This document shows positions 27,518-35,963 of a stretch of 64,000 nt of DNA, one piece after another; within the stretch, counting starts at the first letter, position 1; each line of letters starts with the position of its first letter. The DNA comes from Methylorubrum thiocyanatum (GTDB lineage: Bacteria; Pseudomonadota; Alphaproteobacteria; Rhizobiales; Beijerinckiaceae). The notes under the pieces are model-generated. The model searched no databases, was not told the origin of the DNA, and was given only the letters and a program-made list of their open reading frames with translations. Location of the stretch: NCBI GenBank assembly GCA_014138645.1, contig JACJIB010000006.1, forward strand, positions 1-64,000. The letters are read 5' to 3'. The position numbers and the translations under genes are program-made.

Positions 27518-28942
27518 ATGACGGGACACGCTTCGCGCGCGACGGTCGATTTCGATGCCTTCGAGCGCGAGCTGCGTCAGACGTCGCAGGAGGCGGTTCG
27601 GGCGAAGGCGCCGCAGGCCGCCCCCAAGGGCGACCCGCTCGCGGAACTGGCCCGCATCGTCGGGCAGGACGATCCCTTCCGCGCCCTGCTCGAGGCGCGG
27701 GAGAAGAGCAGCCCCGAGGCGCCGGCCGCCCCCGCGAAACGGGCACCCGAGGCGGGCCGCCCGGCCCGCGTCGAGCCGACCTTCGTGGACGCGCCCGCGC
27801 ACCATCCGGCTCCGGCCCAGAACCAGGCTTTCGGCCAGAGCCCGGCGGACGCCTTCGACCAGTACCTCGCCTCGGTCGAGCAGGGCATGTACGCCGATGG
27901 CGCGACCGATCCGGCCGCCTTCGCCGAGGCCGACGAGAGCTATCGCACCGGCCCCGTCGAGCGCCCGCGCGCCCGCAACCGCCTGGTTCAGGTCGGCGCC
28001 GGCCTTGCCGTGGTCGCCGTCTGCGTCGGCGGCGCGCTGGCCTGGCGCGGCACCCATGGCGGCAGCAGCGGCGGCCCGATCACCGTGCTCGCCGACAAGA
28101 CCCCGCTGAAGGTGCAGCCCACGGCGAGCGACGGCGTCGAGATCCCCGACCAGAACAAGCAGATCTACGACCGCAACGCCAAGGACGGTCAGATCAAGAT
28201 CGTGAACCGCGAGGAGCAGCCCCTCGACGTCAATCAGGCGGCCCGTACCGCTGCCGCGCGCAACGACGGCGCCGAGCCGGGGCAGGGCGGGGCGACCCCC
28301 GGTCAGGGCGGCATGCTCTCCGACACCTTCGGTGAGCCGCGCCGGGTGCGCACCGTCTCGGTCAAGCCGGACACGCCGGTCCACCAGCCGCAGGCGGTTC
28401 AGGCCGAGGCGGCTCAGGCCCCGGTCTCGCCGATCCCGACCATGAGCATGCCCGACACCTCCGCCGCGAGCACCGCGACGCCCTCCGCCGAGCCCCGGCG
28501 CGCCGCGTCGTCGCCCTCGCGGACCCTGGCCTCGAACCCGGCACCGGTCGCGACCACGCCCGTCGCCGAGGCGCCGCCGGAGTCGCCGGCCGCCCCCGCC
28601 GCCCGCCCGAAGGCCCCGCAGCGCGTCGCCTCCGTCTCGCCCGAGACCACCGCCAGCACCTCCGAGCCTGCGCCCGCTTCGCCCTCGCTCACGGCGCCGG
28701 TCAGCGGCTACTCGGTGCAGCTCGGCGTGCGCGGCAGCGAGAGCGAAGCACGGGCCGCCTTCCGCGAGATGCAGGGCAAGTACAGCCAGCTCGCCGGCAA
28801 GCCCGAGCTGATCCGGCAGGCCGAGGTGAACGGCAAGACCCTGTTCCGCGTCCGCGTCGGACCGCTGGCCAAGAACGAGGCCTCCAGCCTCTGCAGCGCG
28901 CTCCAGGGCGCGGGCGGCCAGTGCTTCGTCGCCAAGAACTGA
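27518..28942 (+). CDS. SPOR-domain membrane protein
   Basis: A 474-residue single-pass protein. A cytoplasmic region (1-150) contains the repeated-looking DPLAELARIVGQDDPFRALLE. The membrane segment is ~155-173 (VGAGLAVVAVCVGGALAW), then a long Pro/Ala/Ser-rich periplasmic linker leads to a C-terminal SPOR domain (~394-472): SGYSVQLGVRGSESEARAAF, then LFRVRVGPLAKNEASSLCSAL. SPOR domains bind denuded peptidoglycan at the septum. The argS-SPOR-nagZ order supports a cell-wall or division role. Confidence 0.88.
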   Translation: MTGHASRATVDFDAFERELRQTSQEAVRAKAPQAAPKGDPLAELARIVGQDDPFRALLEAREKSSPEAPAAPAKRAPEAGRPARVEPTFVDAPAHHPAPAQNQAFGQSPADAFDQYLASVEQGMYADGATDPAAFAEADESYRTGPVERPRARNRLVQVGAGLAVVAVCVGGALAWRGTHGGSSGGPITVLADKTPLKVQPTASDGVEIPDQNKQIYDRNAKDGQIKIVNREEQPLDVNQAARTAAARNDGAEPGQGGATPGQGGMLSDTFGEPRRVRTVSVKPDTPVHQPQAVQAEAAQAPVSPIPTMSMPDTSAASTATPSAEPRRAASSPSRTLASNPAPVATTPVAEAPPESPAAPAARPKAPQRVASVSPETTASTSEPAPASPSLTAPVSGYSVQLGVRGSESEARAAFREMQGKYSQLAGKPELIRQAEVNGKTLFRVRVGPLAKNEASSLCSALQGAGGQCFVAKN

Positions 28943-28994
28943 GGCGAACACCCGCCGCATCCGCCGGCTCGGCGCCGATCGTCCCCTCCGATCC

Positions 28995-29097
28995 CTCATC
29001 CTGAGGTGCCCGCGTCAGCGGGCCTCGATGGATCCTCCAGATCCCGCACGATTCCTGGACGATCCATCGAGGCCGCATCGCGGCACCTCAGGATGAG
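28995..29097. repeat. Palindromic intergenic repeat
   Basis: A 103-base element. Outer arms CTCATCCTGAGGTGCC (28995-29010) and 29082-29097 are perfect inverted copies; inner arms GCCTCGATGGATC and GATCCATCGAGGC continue the stem. It is a dispersed repeat type seen between genes of Bradyrhizobium-like and Methylobacterium-like genomes. It lies between the SPOR gene and nagZ and could fold in the transcript. Confidence 0.85.
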
Positions 29098-29186
29098 GGC
29101 GTGAGCGGGATCGAAGTCGTGTTCGGCCCTTGCAATGGCGGCAAGCCCTCTCGCCCGCCTCGCTGCATCCGAGGAACGCAGGCCCC

Positions 29187-30242
29187 ATGATCTCCGCCAG
29201 TTCGACCTCTGCCAGCATGACCTCCGCCAGCACGCCCCGCGCCGTCATCCTCGGCTGCTCCGGCACGGCGCTGACGCCCGAGGAGGCTGCCTTCTTCCGC
29301 GACCTGCGGCCCTGGGGCTTCATCCTGTTCAAGCGCAACATCGGCACGCCCGACGCCGTGCGCGCGCTCACCGCCGCCCTGCGCGAGACCGTCGGCCGGG
29401 CGGACGCGCCGATCCTGATCGACCAGGAAGGCGGGCGGGTGCAGCGCATGGGCCCGCCGCACTGGCCGAAATATCCGGCGGGCGGGCGCTTCGACGCCCT
29501 CGGGGACGAGGCCGCGGCGACGGCCCGGCTCGGTGCCCGGCTGATGGCCCACGATCTCTCCGACGTCGGCATCAATGTCGATTGCGCGCCGATGCTCGAC
29601 GTGCCGGCGGCAGGCTCTGACAACATCATCGGCGACCGGGCCTACGGCGACACGCCGGGGCGGGTGATCGAACTCGGCCGCGCCGTGGCCGAGGGGCTGA
29701 TGGCGGGCGGGGTGCTCCCCGTCATCAAGCACATTCCCGGACACGGTCGGGCGACCTGCGACAGCCATCTCGACCTGCCCGTGGTCGAAGCCGACCGGGT
29801 GAGCCTGGGAGAGAGCGACTTCCGGCCGTTCCGGGCGCTCGCCGACATGCCGCTCGCCATGAGTGCGCATGTGGTCTTCAACGCCCTCGATCCCGAGCGC
29901 CCCGCGACCCTGTCGGAGCGCGTGATCCGCGAGGTCGTGCGCGGCGAGATCGGCTTCGACGGCCTGCTGATGACCGACGATCTGTCGATGCACGCACTCC
30001 AGGGCCCGTTCCGGGATCGCGCCGAGGCCGCCTACCGCGCCGGCATCGATGTGGTGCTCCATTGCAACGGACGCATGGACGAGATGCGGGCGGTGGCCGA
30101 GGCGACGCCCGACCTGACGGGGGAGGGCGCCCGGCGCGCCGCGGCCGCGCTCGCCCGCCTCGCGCCCCCGGAGGCTTTCGATGTGGCCGAGGCCCGCGCC
30201 CGCTTCGAGGTCGCCTTCTCGAACACCTTGCCGAGCGCCTAA
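29187..30242 (+). CDS. nagZ: Beta-N-acetylhexosaminidase NagZ
   Basis: A 351-residue glycoside hydrolase family 3 enzyme that removes GlcNAc from anhydromuropeptides during wall recycling in the cytoplasm. Conserved elements are FILFKRNIGTPDAV, ILIDQEGGRVQRMGPPHWP, the catalytic loop KHIPGHGRATCDSHLDLP with the His-Asp-type acid/base site, and the nucleophile region LLMTDDLSMHAL. The start at 29187 follows GAGGAACG; the N-terminal ~15 residues are Ser/Thr-rich and an ATG at 29217 would trim them. It comes after the SPOR gene and before tatA. Confidence 0.93.
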   Translation: MISASSTSASMTSASTPRAVILGCSGTALTPEEAAFFRDLRPWGFILFKRNIGTPDAVRALTAALRETVGRADAPILIDQEGGRVQRMGPPHWPKYPAGGRFDALGDEAAATARLGARLMAHDLSDVGINVDCAPMLDVPAAGSDNIIGDRAYGDTPGRVIELGRAVAEGLMAGGVLPVIKHIPGHGRATCDSHLDLPVVEADRVSLGESDFRPFRALADMPLAMSAHVVFNALDPERPATLSERVIREVVRGEIGFDGLLMTDDLSMHALQGPFRDRAEAAYRAGIDVVLHCNGRMDEMRAVAEATPDLTGEGARRAAAALARLAPPEAFDVAEARARFEVAFSNTLPSA

Positions 30243-30408
30243 CGGCACGCCTGCCGAGGAGGCGGACTGCGACAAAGAAGGGCAAGGGCTGCGCGGCCTT
30301 TGCCCGCTTCTGCGCCCTGCGCTGCTTGTGTTCGCGCCACTCGATCCCTAGGTTCGCCGCAAATCAAGTGGAGGCGCCGCCGAAGTTGGTGCGGCGCAGG
30401 AGGTTGCC

Positions 30409-30684
30409 ATGGGCAGCATGAGTGTCTGGCACTGGGTCATCGTAGCGGTCGTCGTCATGCTGCTGTTCGGCCGCGGCAAGGTGTCGGAGCTGATGGGCGA
30501 CGTCGCCAAGGGCATCAAGGCCTTCAAGAAGGGGATGGCCGACGACGAGACCCAGCCGACGAATACGACGAGCGTTCCGCCGGTGGGGCCGAACGATCCG
30601 GTCCGCACGCTGCCGCACCAGGGCGCGCCGGGCACGGCTCCGCAGCAGACGCATGTGCCGGCGGGCGACCACAAGGCCGTCTGA
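30409..30684 (+). CDS. tatA: Twin-arginine translocase subunit TatA
   Basis: A 91-residue protein. One membrane segment (~6-21, [17 protein letters not shown]) is followed by the amphipathic helix [20 protein letters not shown] typical of TatA/E, then an acidic and Pro-rich tail. It oligomerises to form the pore for folded proteins with twin-arginine signals. A strong CAGGAGG ribosome site sits 7 bases before the ATG. First of the tatABC group. Confidence 0.95.
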   Translation: MGSMSVWHWVIVAVVVMLLFGRGKVSELMGDVAKGIKAFKKGMADDETQPTNTTSVPPVGPNDPVRTLPHQGAPGTAPQQTHVPAGDHKAV

Positions 30685-30805
30685 ACGAGGGCCGGGTCAC
30701 TGGCTGGAACGGCGGTCGGGCACGGTTGAAGATCGGCTCCGGGCAGGATAGCGCGGGCCGCGCGCCCGTCCTCATCAGGCGCGGCCCCGCGGGACGGACG
30801 ACGCA

Positions 30806-31285
30806 ATGTTGGACATGAGTTGGGGCGAGGTGATGCTGATCGGCGGCGTCGCCCTGATCGTCATTGGGCCCAAGGACCTGCCGAAGGCCCTGCGCACGCT
30901 GGGCCAGATCACCACCAAGGTCCGGCGCATGGCCGGCGAGTTCCAGTCGCAATTCAACGAGGCGATCCGCGAAGCGGAGCTGGAAGAGGTTCGCCGCGAC
31001 GTCGAGGGCGTGAAGCGCACCGTCGATGCCGCGCGACCGAGCTTCAACCCCGTGGACACGATCCGCAACGAGATCCGCACCGCGGTGGAGGGCCGGGCCG
31101 GCGGCCCGAGCGCCGCCAAGGACTCCGCGAAGGACGCCACCGGGGACGTCGGCAGCTTCGACGTGCCGCGGCCCACCCCCGAGCAGCAGACGGCGCAGAT
31201 GCACGGCGCGGCGACCCCCTCCGTCGCCGCCGAGACGTCTCCCACCATCCCCGACAGCAAGCCCGAGACAGGCCCGACTCCATGA
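30806..31285 (+). CDS. tatB: Twin-arginine translocase subunit TatB
   Basis: A 159-residue protein. The N-terminus [34 protein letters not shown] has the Glu in the membrane segment and the GPKDLP hinge that define TatB. A long amphipathic helix (25-75) and a Pro/Thr/Ala-rich tail follow. It binds Tat signal peptides together with TatC at the inner membrane. Its stop overlaps the tatC start by 4 bases. Confidence 0.95.
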   Translation: MLDMSWGEVMLIGGVALIVIGPKDLPKALRTLGQITTKVRRMAGEFQSQFNEAIREAELEEVRRDVEGVKRTVDAARPSFNPVDTIRNEIRTAVEGRAGGPSAAKDSAKDATGDVGSFDVPRPTPEQQTAQMHGAATPSVAAETSPTIPDSKPETGPTP

Positions 31286-32082
31286 GCGACGAGCGCGATG
31301 AGGCCGAGATCGAGGCCTCGCGGGCACCCCTTCTGGAGCACCTGATCGAACTGCGCTCGCGGCTCATCAAGTCGCTGATCGCGTTCATCGTGATGTTCTT
31401 CGCCTGCTTCTTCTTCTCGAAGCAGATCTACAACGTGCTCGTGCACCCCTACGTCTCAATCGTGGGGCCGCAGAATGCCGAGCTGATCGCGACCCACTTC
31501 CTCGAACAGGTCTTCACCAACATCAAGCTCAGCGTGTTCGGCGCAGGCTTCCTCGCCTTCCCGGTCATCGCCACGCAGGTCTACGCCTTCGTCGCGCCCG
31601 GCCTCTACCGCAACGAGCGGCAGGCCTTCCTGCCTTATCTCGTCGCCACGCCGATCTTCTTCCTGCTCGGTGCGCTCGTCGTCTACTTCCTGGCGATGCC
31701 GCTGCTGATCCAGTTCTCGGTCTCGCTCCAGCAGATCGGCCAACCGGGCGAGGCGACGATCCGGCTGCTGCCGAAGGTCGACGAGTACCTCTCGCTGATC
31801 ATGACGCTGATCTTCGCCTTCGGGCTCGCGTTCCAGATGCCGGTGATCCTCACGCTTCTGGGCCAGATCGGCGTGATCGACGCGGCCTTCCTGCGGGAGA
31901 AGCGGCGCTACGCCATCGTGCTCGTGTTCGTCGCCGCCGCGGTGCTGACGCCGCCGGACGTGATCTCGCAGCTCTCGCTGGCGATCCCGATGCTGCTCCT
32001 CTACGAGGCCTCCGTCTTCTCGGTCGCCCGCATGGAGAAGATCCGCGCCGCGCGGCGCCGGGCGGAGGGGATCGAGGATTGA
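31282..32082 (+). CDS. tatC: Twin-arginine translocase subunit TatC
   Basis: A 266-residue protein with six membrane segments. The conserved N-terminal [17 protein letters not shown], the periplasmic loop with [17 protein letters not shown] sequence, and the Glu-containing [15 protein letters not shown] are all present, as is [22 protein letters not shown]. TatC is the core receptor for twin-arginine signals. The ATG overlaps the tatB stop (ATGA), so the two are coupled. In many alphaproteobacteria serS follows; here the next gene is an unrelated exported protein. Confidence 0.96.
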   Translation: MSDERDEAEIEASRAPLLEHLIELRSRLIKSLIAFIVMFFACFFFSKQIYNVLVHPYVSIVGPQNAELIATHFLEQVFTNIKLSVFGAGFLAFPVIATQVYAFVAPGLYRNERQAFLPYLVATPIFFLLGALVVYFLAMPLLIQFSVSLQQIGQPGEATIRLLPKVDEYLSLIMTLIFAFGLAFQMPVILTLLGQIGVIDAAFLREKRRYAIVLVFVAAAVLTPPDVISQLSLAIPMLLLYEASVFSVARMEKIRAARRRAEGIED

Positions 32083-32154
32083 TCCGCCGGCATCCTCCGC
32101 AGCGCCCGTCGCCGCGCCTCGCGGGGATGGACCGCTGAGAGGAATGTAAGAAAA

Positions 32155-32181
32155 GTTGCGCATCACCATCTTGTGCGCAAC
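32155..32181. promoter_or_regulatory. Inverted repeat upstream of an exported-protein gene
   Basis: GTTGCGCA (32155-32162) and TGCGCAAC (32174-32181) form perfect 8-bp arms with an 11-base gap, in an AT-richer patch after the tatC operon. It could be an operator or the base of an RNA stem. No -35/-10 pair was identified with confidence. Confidence 0.45.
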
Positions 32182-32210
32182 CTTGAAAGCGGATCGCACC
32201 GCGCCAGGAT

Positions 32211-32230
32211 TCTCCGACTTCAATCGGAGA
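32211..32230 (+). promoter_or_regulatory. Leader hairpin that covers the ribosome site
   Basis: TCTCCGA (32211-32217) pairs with TCGGAGA (32224-32230) around a 6-base loop. The GGAGAA ribosome site (32226-32231) of the gene starting at 32238 lies in the right arm, so the stem would hide it. This is the layout of a simple translational control element. Confidence 0.5.
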
Positions 32231-32237
32231 AAGCCTC

Positions 32238-32936
32238 ATGTTCCACACGATGCGCACCGCCATCGCGGTCGCCGCCCTGACGACGCTGGCCGGTGCGGCC
32301 CAGGCCGCGGATCTGCAGCGGGTCCGCGGCACGATCGAGAGCAGCGATGCCGGCTCGGTCACCATCAAGACCACCGACGGGGCGTCCGAGACGGTTCAGC
32401 TCGGCGGCGCCAAGTTCGCCTGGGTGGTGAAATCGAGCCTCGACCAGATCAAGGACGGCACCTTCATCGGCACCGCCACCAAGGGCGAGAACCCGATGAC
32501 GGCGCTGGAAGTGGTGCTGTTCCCCGAATCCATGCGCGGCACGGCGGAAGGCCATTACGGCTGGGACGCGATCCCCGACCACACGGCGGGCGGCGGCCCG
32601 GTGGTGAAGAGCTCCATGACCAACGGCACCGTGAAGGCCTCGGCCGGGGCCGGCGCGGGCGGTGCACCGAAGGTCAAGAGTTCGATGACCAACGCTACCG
32701 TCGCCAGCAGCACCGCGGCCTCCGGCGGCGAGCGCACGCTGACCGTGACCTACGACAAGGACGGCTCGAAGACGATCGTGGTGCCGCAAAAAGCGCCGAT
32801 CGTCGCCTTCGAGCCCGCCGACAAGTCGATCCTGACGCCGGGCGGCAAGATCTTCGTGGTCGCGGCCAAGGACGGCGGCAAGCTCGAAGGGAAGCTCGTC
32901 GCGGTGGGCAAGGACGGCCTCACCCCGCCGATGTGA
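32238..32936 (+). CDS. Exported protein of unknown function with internal repeat
   Basis: A 232-residue protein with a signal peptide (RTAIAVAALTTLAGAAQAA, cleaved near residue 24). Residues 25-100 (LQRVRGTIESSDAGSVTIKT, then TFIGTATKGENPMTALEVVLF) look like a small beta-barrel of the OB type. The motif VKSSMTN-x-TV occurs twice (about 123-132 and 146-155) and the C-terminus repeats beta-strand-like sequence (GGKIFVVAAKDGGKLEGKLVAVGKDG). Function unknown; periplasmic. Its 3' end overlaps the convergent PAS-HTH gene by 17 bases. Confidence 0.78.
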   Translation: MFHTMRTAIAVAALTTLAGAAQAADLQRVRGTIESSDAGSVTIKTTDGASETVQLGGAKFAWVVKSSLDQIKDGTFIGTATKGENPMTALEVVLFPESMRGTAEGHYGWDAIPDHTAGGGPVVKSSMTNGTVKASAGAGAGGAPKVKSSMTNATVASSTAASGGERTLTVTYDKDGSKTIVVPQKAPIVAFEPADKSILTPGGKIFVVAAKDGGKLEGKLVAVGKDGLTPPM

Positions 32937-34005
32937 GGGCCTCTGGAGCCTTTGGCACCGGCCGCTGCGCCGGTGCCAAAGGCGGCCGCGATGCGGCGCC
33001 CTTCGCGGCGAGGACGCCCGCCTCGCCGCTCGGGTCGCGATGGAAGCGGATGCCCCCTCCTTCGAGGGCCTCGCGGATGGCGCGCCGCGTCGCGTCACGG
33101 ACCATTCCCTCGGCCTCGAAGCGCTTGACGCTCGACAGCGAGACCCCGGCCGCCGCGGCCAGCGTGGGGGCGGACCAGTCCAGCAGGGCTCGCGCCGCCC
33201 GGACGAGGGCGGGCGTGACATCCGGGAGGGGCTGCCCGGCGGACGCTGCCAGCCCCGCCCCGCCGGAGAGGCCGAGGAGCAGGATTCCGAGCCACTCGAC
33301 AACATGCCCCCTGCCGTCACGCAGGGGCGTGACGCGGCAGGTGTAGCGCCGGTGGAGCCCGTCGGCGCAGCGTAGCCGGAAATCGGTGTCGAGGGTGCCC
33401 TCCCGGATCAGGGCTTCCTGCCACGCCCCCGCCGCCGTCGCGCGGTCGTCGGGATGGAGCACCGCCTGCCAGCCGTCGCCCTGCTGGTCCGGGCCGGCCT
33501 GTCCGGTCAGGGCCTGCCAGCTCGCACTCGGCCGCCGCTGCCCCTGGGGCGAGGCCGTCCACTCCGCAGCGGCGAGGGTGCGGGTGAGGTTCTGATAGCG
33601 AAGCCGGTTCTCCTCGGCGAGGAGGGTGGCCTCCTGCGGCAGCGTCACGTCGAAGAGGACGCCCTCGGCCCGGATCGGACGCGCCGCCGGGCCCAGCACG
33701 ACCTGCCCCTTGAGCCTCACCCAGCGCACGCTTCGGTCGGGCCGGACGATGCGGAAGGTGCGCGACACCGGATGGCCGCGCTGGAGGATGTCCAGGATGT
33801 CGGCCTGCATGGCGCGGTCATCCGGATGAACGAGGTCGGCGAACAGAGCGTGCAACTCCGCATCCGACATGAGGCCGGTGATTCGCAGGAGCCCGACCGA
33901 GCCGTCGATGCGGCCGGTTTCCAGATCGAGCCACCAGAAGCCGACCTCGCCCGAATCCTCGACGAGCTTCAGCAGTTGATAGGCGCTCCCCCTGCGACGG
34001 TGCAT
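32920..34005 (-). CDS. PAS-PAS-HTH one-component regulator
   Basis: A 361-residue protein. Two PAS_3-type domains are visible: ~10-115 (GFWWLDLETGRIDGSVGLLRITG, LVHPDDRAMQADI, GVLFDVTLPQE) and ~140-240 (WQAVLHPDDRATAAGAWQEAL, FRLRCADGLHRRYTCRVTPL). The C-terminal part (~265-320) is an XRE-like helix-turn-helix: LVRAARALLDWSAPTLAAAAGVSLSSVKRFE. No kinase or GGDEF motif is present, so it probably links a sensed signal directly to DNA binding. The ligand is unknown. The last 17 bases overlap the convergent gene. Confidence 0.8.
   Translation of the reverse strand: MHRRRGSAYQLLKLVEDSGEVGFWWLDLETGRIDGSVGLLRITGLMSDAELHALFADLVHPDDRAMQADILDILQRGHPVSRTFRIVRPDRSVRWVRLKGQVVLGPAARPIRAEGVLFDVTLPQEATLLAEENRLRYQNLTRTLAAAEWTASPQGQRRPSASWQALTGQAGPDQQGDGWQAVLHPDDRATAAGAWQEALIREGTLDTDFRLRCADGLHRRYTCRVTPLRDGRGHVVEWLGILLLGLSGGAGLAASAGQPLPDVTPALVRAARALLDWSAPTLAAAAGVSLSSVKRFEAEGMVRDATRRAIREALEGGGIRFHRDPSGEAGVLAAKGAASRPPLAPAQRPVPKAPEALTSAG
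32949..32982 (+). terminator. 14-bp hairpin inside the 3' end of the PAS-HTH gene
   Basis: CCTTTGGCACCGGC (32949-32962) pairs perfectly with 32969-32982 around a 6-base loop, 12 bases after the stop of the rightward exported-protein gene. It is also coding sequence for the last residues of the leftward regulator (PVPKAPEA). There is no T-run. The position fits a terminator for the rightward transcript. Confidence 0.55.
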
Positions 34006-34131
34006 GCCTCATGCCTCCCGGCACGTCGAAACTGACCTCATCGGTCGCTCACCATCGCCTTTCGCCTTGAAATGCGCTGTCTGGTGTCAGTTTGCCGAAC
34101 GGCGCAGCCGATCAAGTCTAAGAACTTTAAC

Positions 34132-34202
34132 GACTGAAAAACATTACGATCATACATCCACAAGGCAAGGAAAAGCTTCGTTTCTCCCTTACATTTTCAG
34201 TC
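34132..34202. repeat. Widely spaced 9-bp inverted repeat in an AT-rich leader
   Basis: GACTGAAAA (34132-34140) and TTTTCAGTC (34194-34202) are perfect inverted copies 53 bases apart, in the AT-rich 218-base gap between the PAS-HTH gene and the unknown gene at 34224. The DNA between them is clearly poorer in GC than its surroundings. It could be a pair of operator sites or the base of a long leader stem ending 21 bases before the ATG. Confidence 0.5.
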
Positions 34203-34223
34203 ATTCCCTCAAGAGACACCACC

Positions 34224-34760
34224 ATGTCGAAGCGGTCATCGGGCAGCGATGCGTTGCGGGTCATTGCGGGCAATGGCGGCGGCTTCGACCCGCCGGGCGC
34301 GATCCGGCCCCGCCACGCGCCATCCCCGGCCGCCGAGGTGCCGCCGGCCGAATGCGTCCCGACGCGGATCGAGGACTTCGACGGGGTCGCTTCGTCCTCT
34401 CCCGGCCAGCGACGGCACGAAAGCGGGACCACGGGCGCGATCCACATCCTGCCCTGTGCCCCAGACCTGTCGCAGGCAGCGGTGGACGTTCTCAAGCGCA
34501 GCATCGAGAGCGGCCAGGATCTGGGAAGCCGCCGCCATCACATCCGGATGCTCGAGGCGTCCCTGGCCGTCGCTCAGGCTGAGGTCAGGCGGCGGGCCGA
34601 ACTCATCCGCAGTCTCGGCCCCGACCTCGGCGTCGATCTGGATGGACTGTACCAAGAGTTCATACACTACGCCGACTCGGTCGGCCGCCTGTCGAGCGTT
34701 CTCCTGAGCAACTTTCCTGAATCGCCCGATGACGAAGAGCCGCCCGTCGGTCGAGGATGA
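34224..34760 (+). CDS. Unknown protein with C-terminal helical region
   Basis: A 178-residue protein not recognised. Residues 1-80 are low-complexity and Gly/Pro/Ser-rich. Residues 82-170 are predicted helical: LSQAAVDVLKRSIESGQDLGSRRHHIRMLEASLAVAQAEVRRRAELIRSL looks like a coiled coil, then LGVDLDGLYQEFIHYADSVGRL. No membrane segment or signal. CAAGAGACACC precedes the ATG as a weak ribosome site. It has its own AT-rich upstream region and converges with the MFS gene 27 bases away. Confidence 0.6.
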   Translation: MSKRSSGSDALRVIAGNGGGFDPPGAIRPRHAPSPAAEVPPAECVPTRIEDFDGVASSSPGQRRHESGTTGAIHILPCAPDLSQAAVDVLKRSIESGQDLGSRRHHIRMLEASLAVAQAEVRRRAELIRSLGPDLGVDLDGLYQEFIHYADSVGRLSSVLLSNFPESPDDEEPPVGRG

Positions 34761-34787
34761 GCCGCTCCGCCTCCGTCACGACGACCG

Positions 34788-35963
34788 TTACGGCCGCCCC
34801 TGGCTCCCCGCCAGGGACGGACGGAGCGGGCGCGCCACCGCCGTGGCGGCAAGCCCGAGCCCCAGGAGCGACACGACGGCTGCCAGGGCCGGCAGCTCCG
34901 AATAACCCGCACCGAGCGTCAGCGCCGTGCCGCCGAGCCAGGCGCCGAGCGCATTGCCGAGATTGAACGCGCCCTGATTGAGCGTGGAGGCGAGGTTCGG
35001 CGCGTCGCTCGCCGCCTCCACCACCCAGACCTGGAGCGGCGAGACCAGGGCGAAGGCGAGCCCGCTCCACAGGACCAGCACCGCCAGCGCCGGCCCGGCA
35101 TAGGGTGCGACCAGCCCGAAGGCGGCGAGCACCGCGATCAGCCCGATGAAGCTTCCGAGGACGGTGCGCATCAGGCTGCGGTCGGCGAGCCAGCCGCCGG
35201 CGAGATTGCCGATCGTGAGCCCGAGACCGGCCGCGAACAGCGCCCCCGTCACGCCGCCGGGCGTCAGATGCGTCACGGTGAGCAGGAACGGGGCGATGTA
35301 GGTGAAGACGGTGAAGAAGCTCACCGAGGACAGCGTCGAGACCAGCATCGGCCGCAGCACCGGCCAGCGCCCGAGCGCCCGGAACTCCTTCGCGAGGCCG
35401 CCGCGCGTGCCCGGCATCCCGCCGGGCAGGGCCAGCGCGATGGCCGCCCCCGCCGCAAGGCCGATGCCGACCACTGCCCAGAAGGTCGAGCGCCAGCCGA
35501 GGGCCTGACCGAGCGCGGTGCCGAGCGGGACGCCGAGCACGTTGGCGAGCGTCAGCCCGGCAAACATCAGCGAGACGGCCTGCGTCCGCTTCTCCCGCGG
35601 CACGAGGTTGCGCGCGACGATGGCACCGATGCCGAAGAAGGCGCCATGAGCGAAGGCGGTGGCGACCCGCGCGGCCATCAGCCAGTCGTAGCTCGGGGCC
35701 AGGGCGCAGGCGAGGTTGCCCAGCGTGAAAACCGCCATCAGCGCGAGCAGGGCCGCCTTGCGCGGCAGCGGCGCGGTGGCCATCGCCACGATCGGCGCGC
35801 CGACCACGACACCGAGCGCGTAGCCCGAGACGAGATGGCCCGCCTGCGGGATGGTGACGCCGAAGTCGCGCGCCACCTCGGGCAGGAGGCCCATGATGAC
35901 GAACTCGGTCGTGCCGATGCCGAAGGAGGCGACGGCCAGCGCGAGGATCGGCAGGGAAACCAT
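34788..35963 (-). CDS. MFS exporter, DHA1 family (AraJ/YdhP-like)
   Basis: A 391-residue protein with twelve predicted membrane segments. The N-terminus LPILALAVASFGIGTTEFVIMGLLPEVA is the hallmark of the AraJ/YdhP/sugar-efflux-like subgroup, and the motif-C-like sequence GVPLGTALGQALGWRSTFW is in segment 5. It probably exports a small molecule by proton antiport. The frame runs on upstream to 36395, but MVSLPIL at 35963 matches the family start. It is divergent from the ssu operon across 422 bases; a functional link is not shown. Confidence 0.87.
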   Translation of the reverse strand: MVSLPILALAVASFGIGTTEFVIMGLLPEVARDFGVTIPQAGHLVSGYALGVVVGAPIVAMATAPLPRKAALLALMAVFTLGNLACALAPSYDWLMAARVATAFAHGAFFGIGAIVARNLVPREKRTQAVSLMFAGLTLANVLGVPLGTALGQALGWRSTFWAVVGIGLAAGAAIALALPGGMPGTRGGLAKEFRALGRWPVLRPMLVSTLSSVSFFTVFTYIAPFLLTVTHLTPGGVTGALFAAGLGLTIGNLAGGWLADRSLMRTVLGSFIGLIAVLAAFGLVAPYAGPALAVLVLWSGLAFALVSPLQVWVVEAASDAPNLASTLNQGAFNLGNALGAWLGGTALTLGAGYSELPALAAVVSLLGLGLAATAVARPLRPSLAGSQGRP

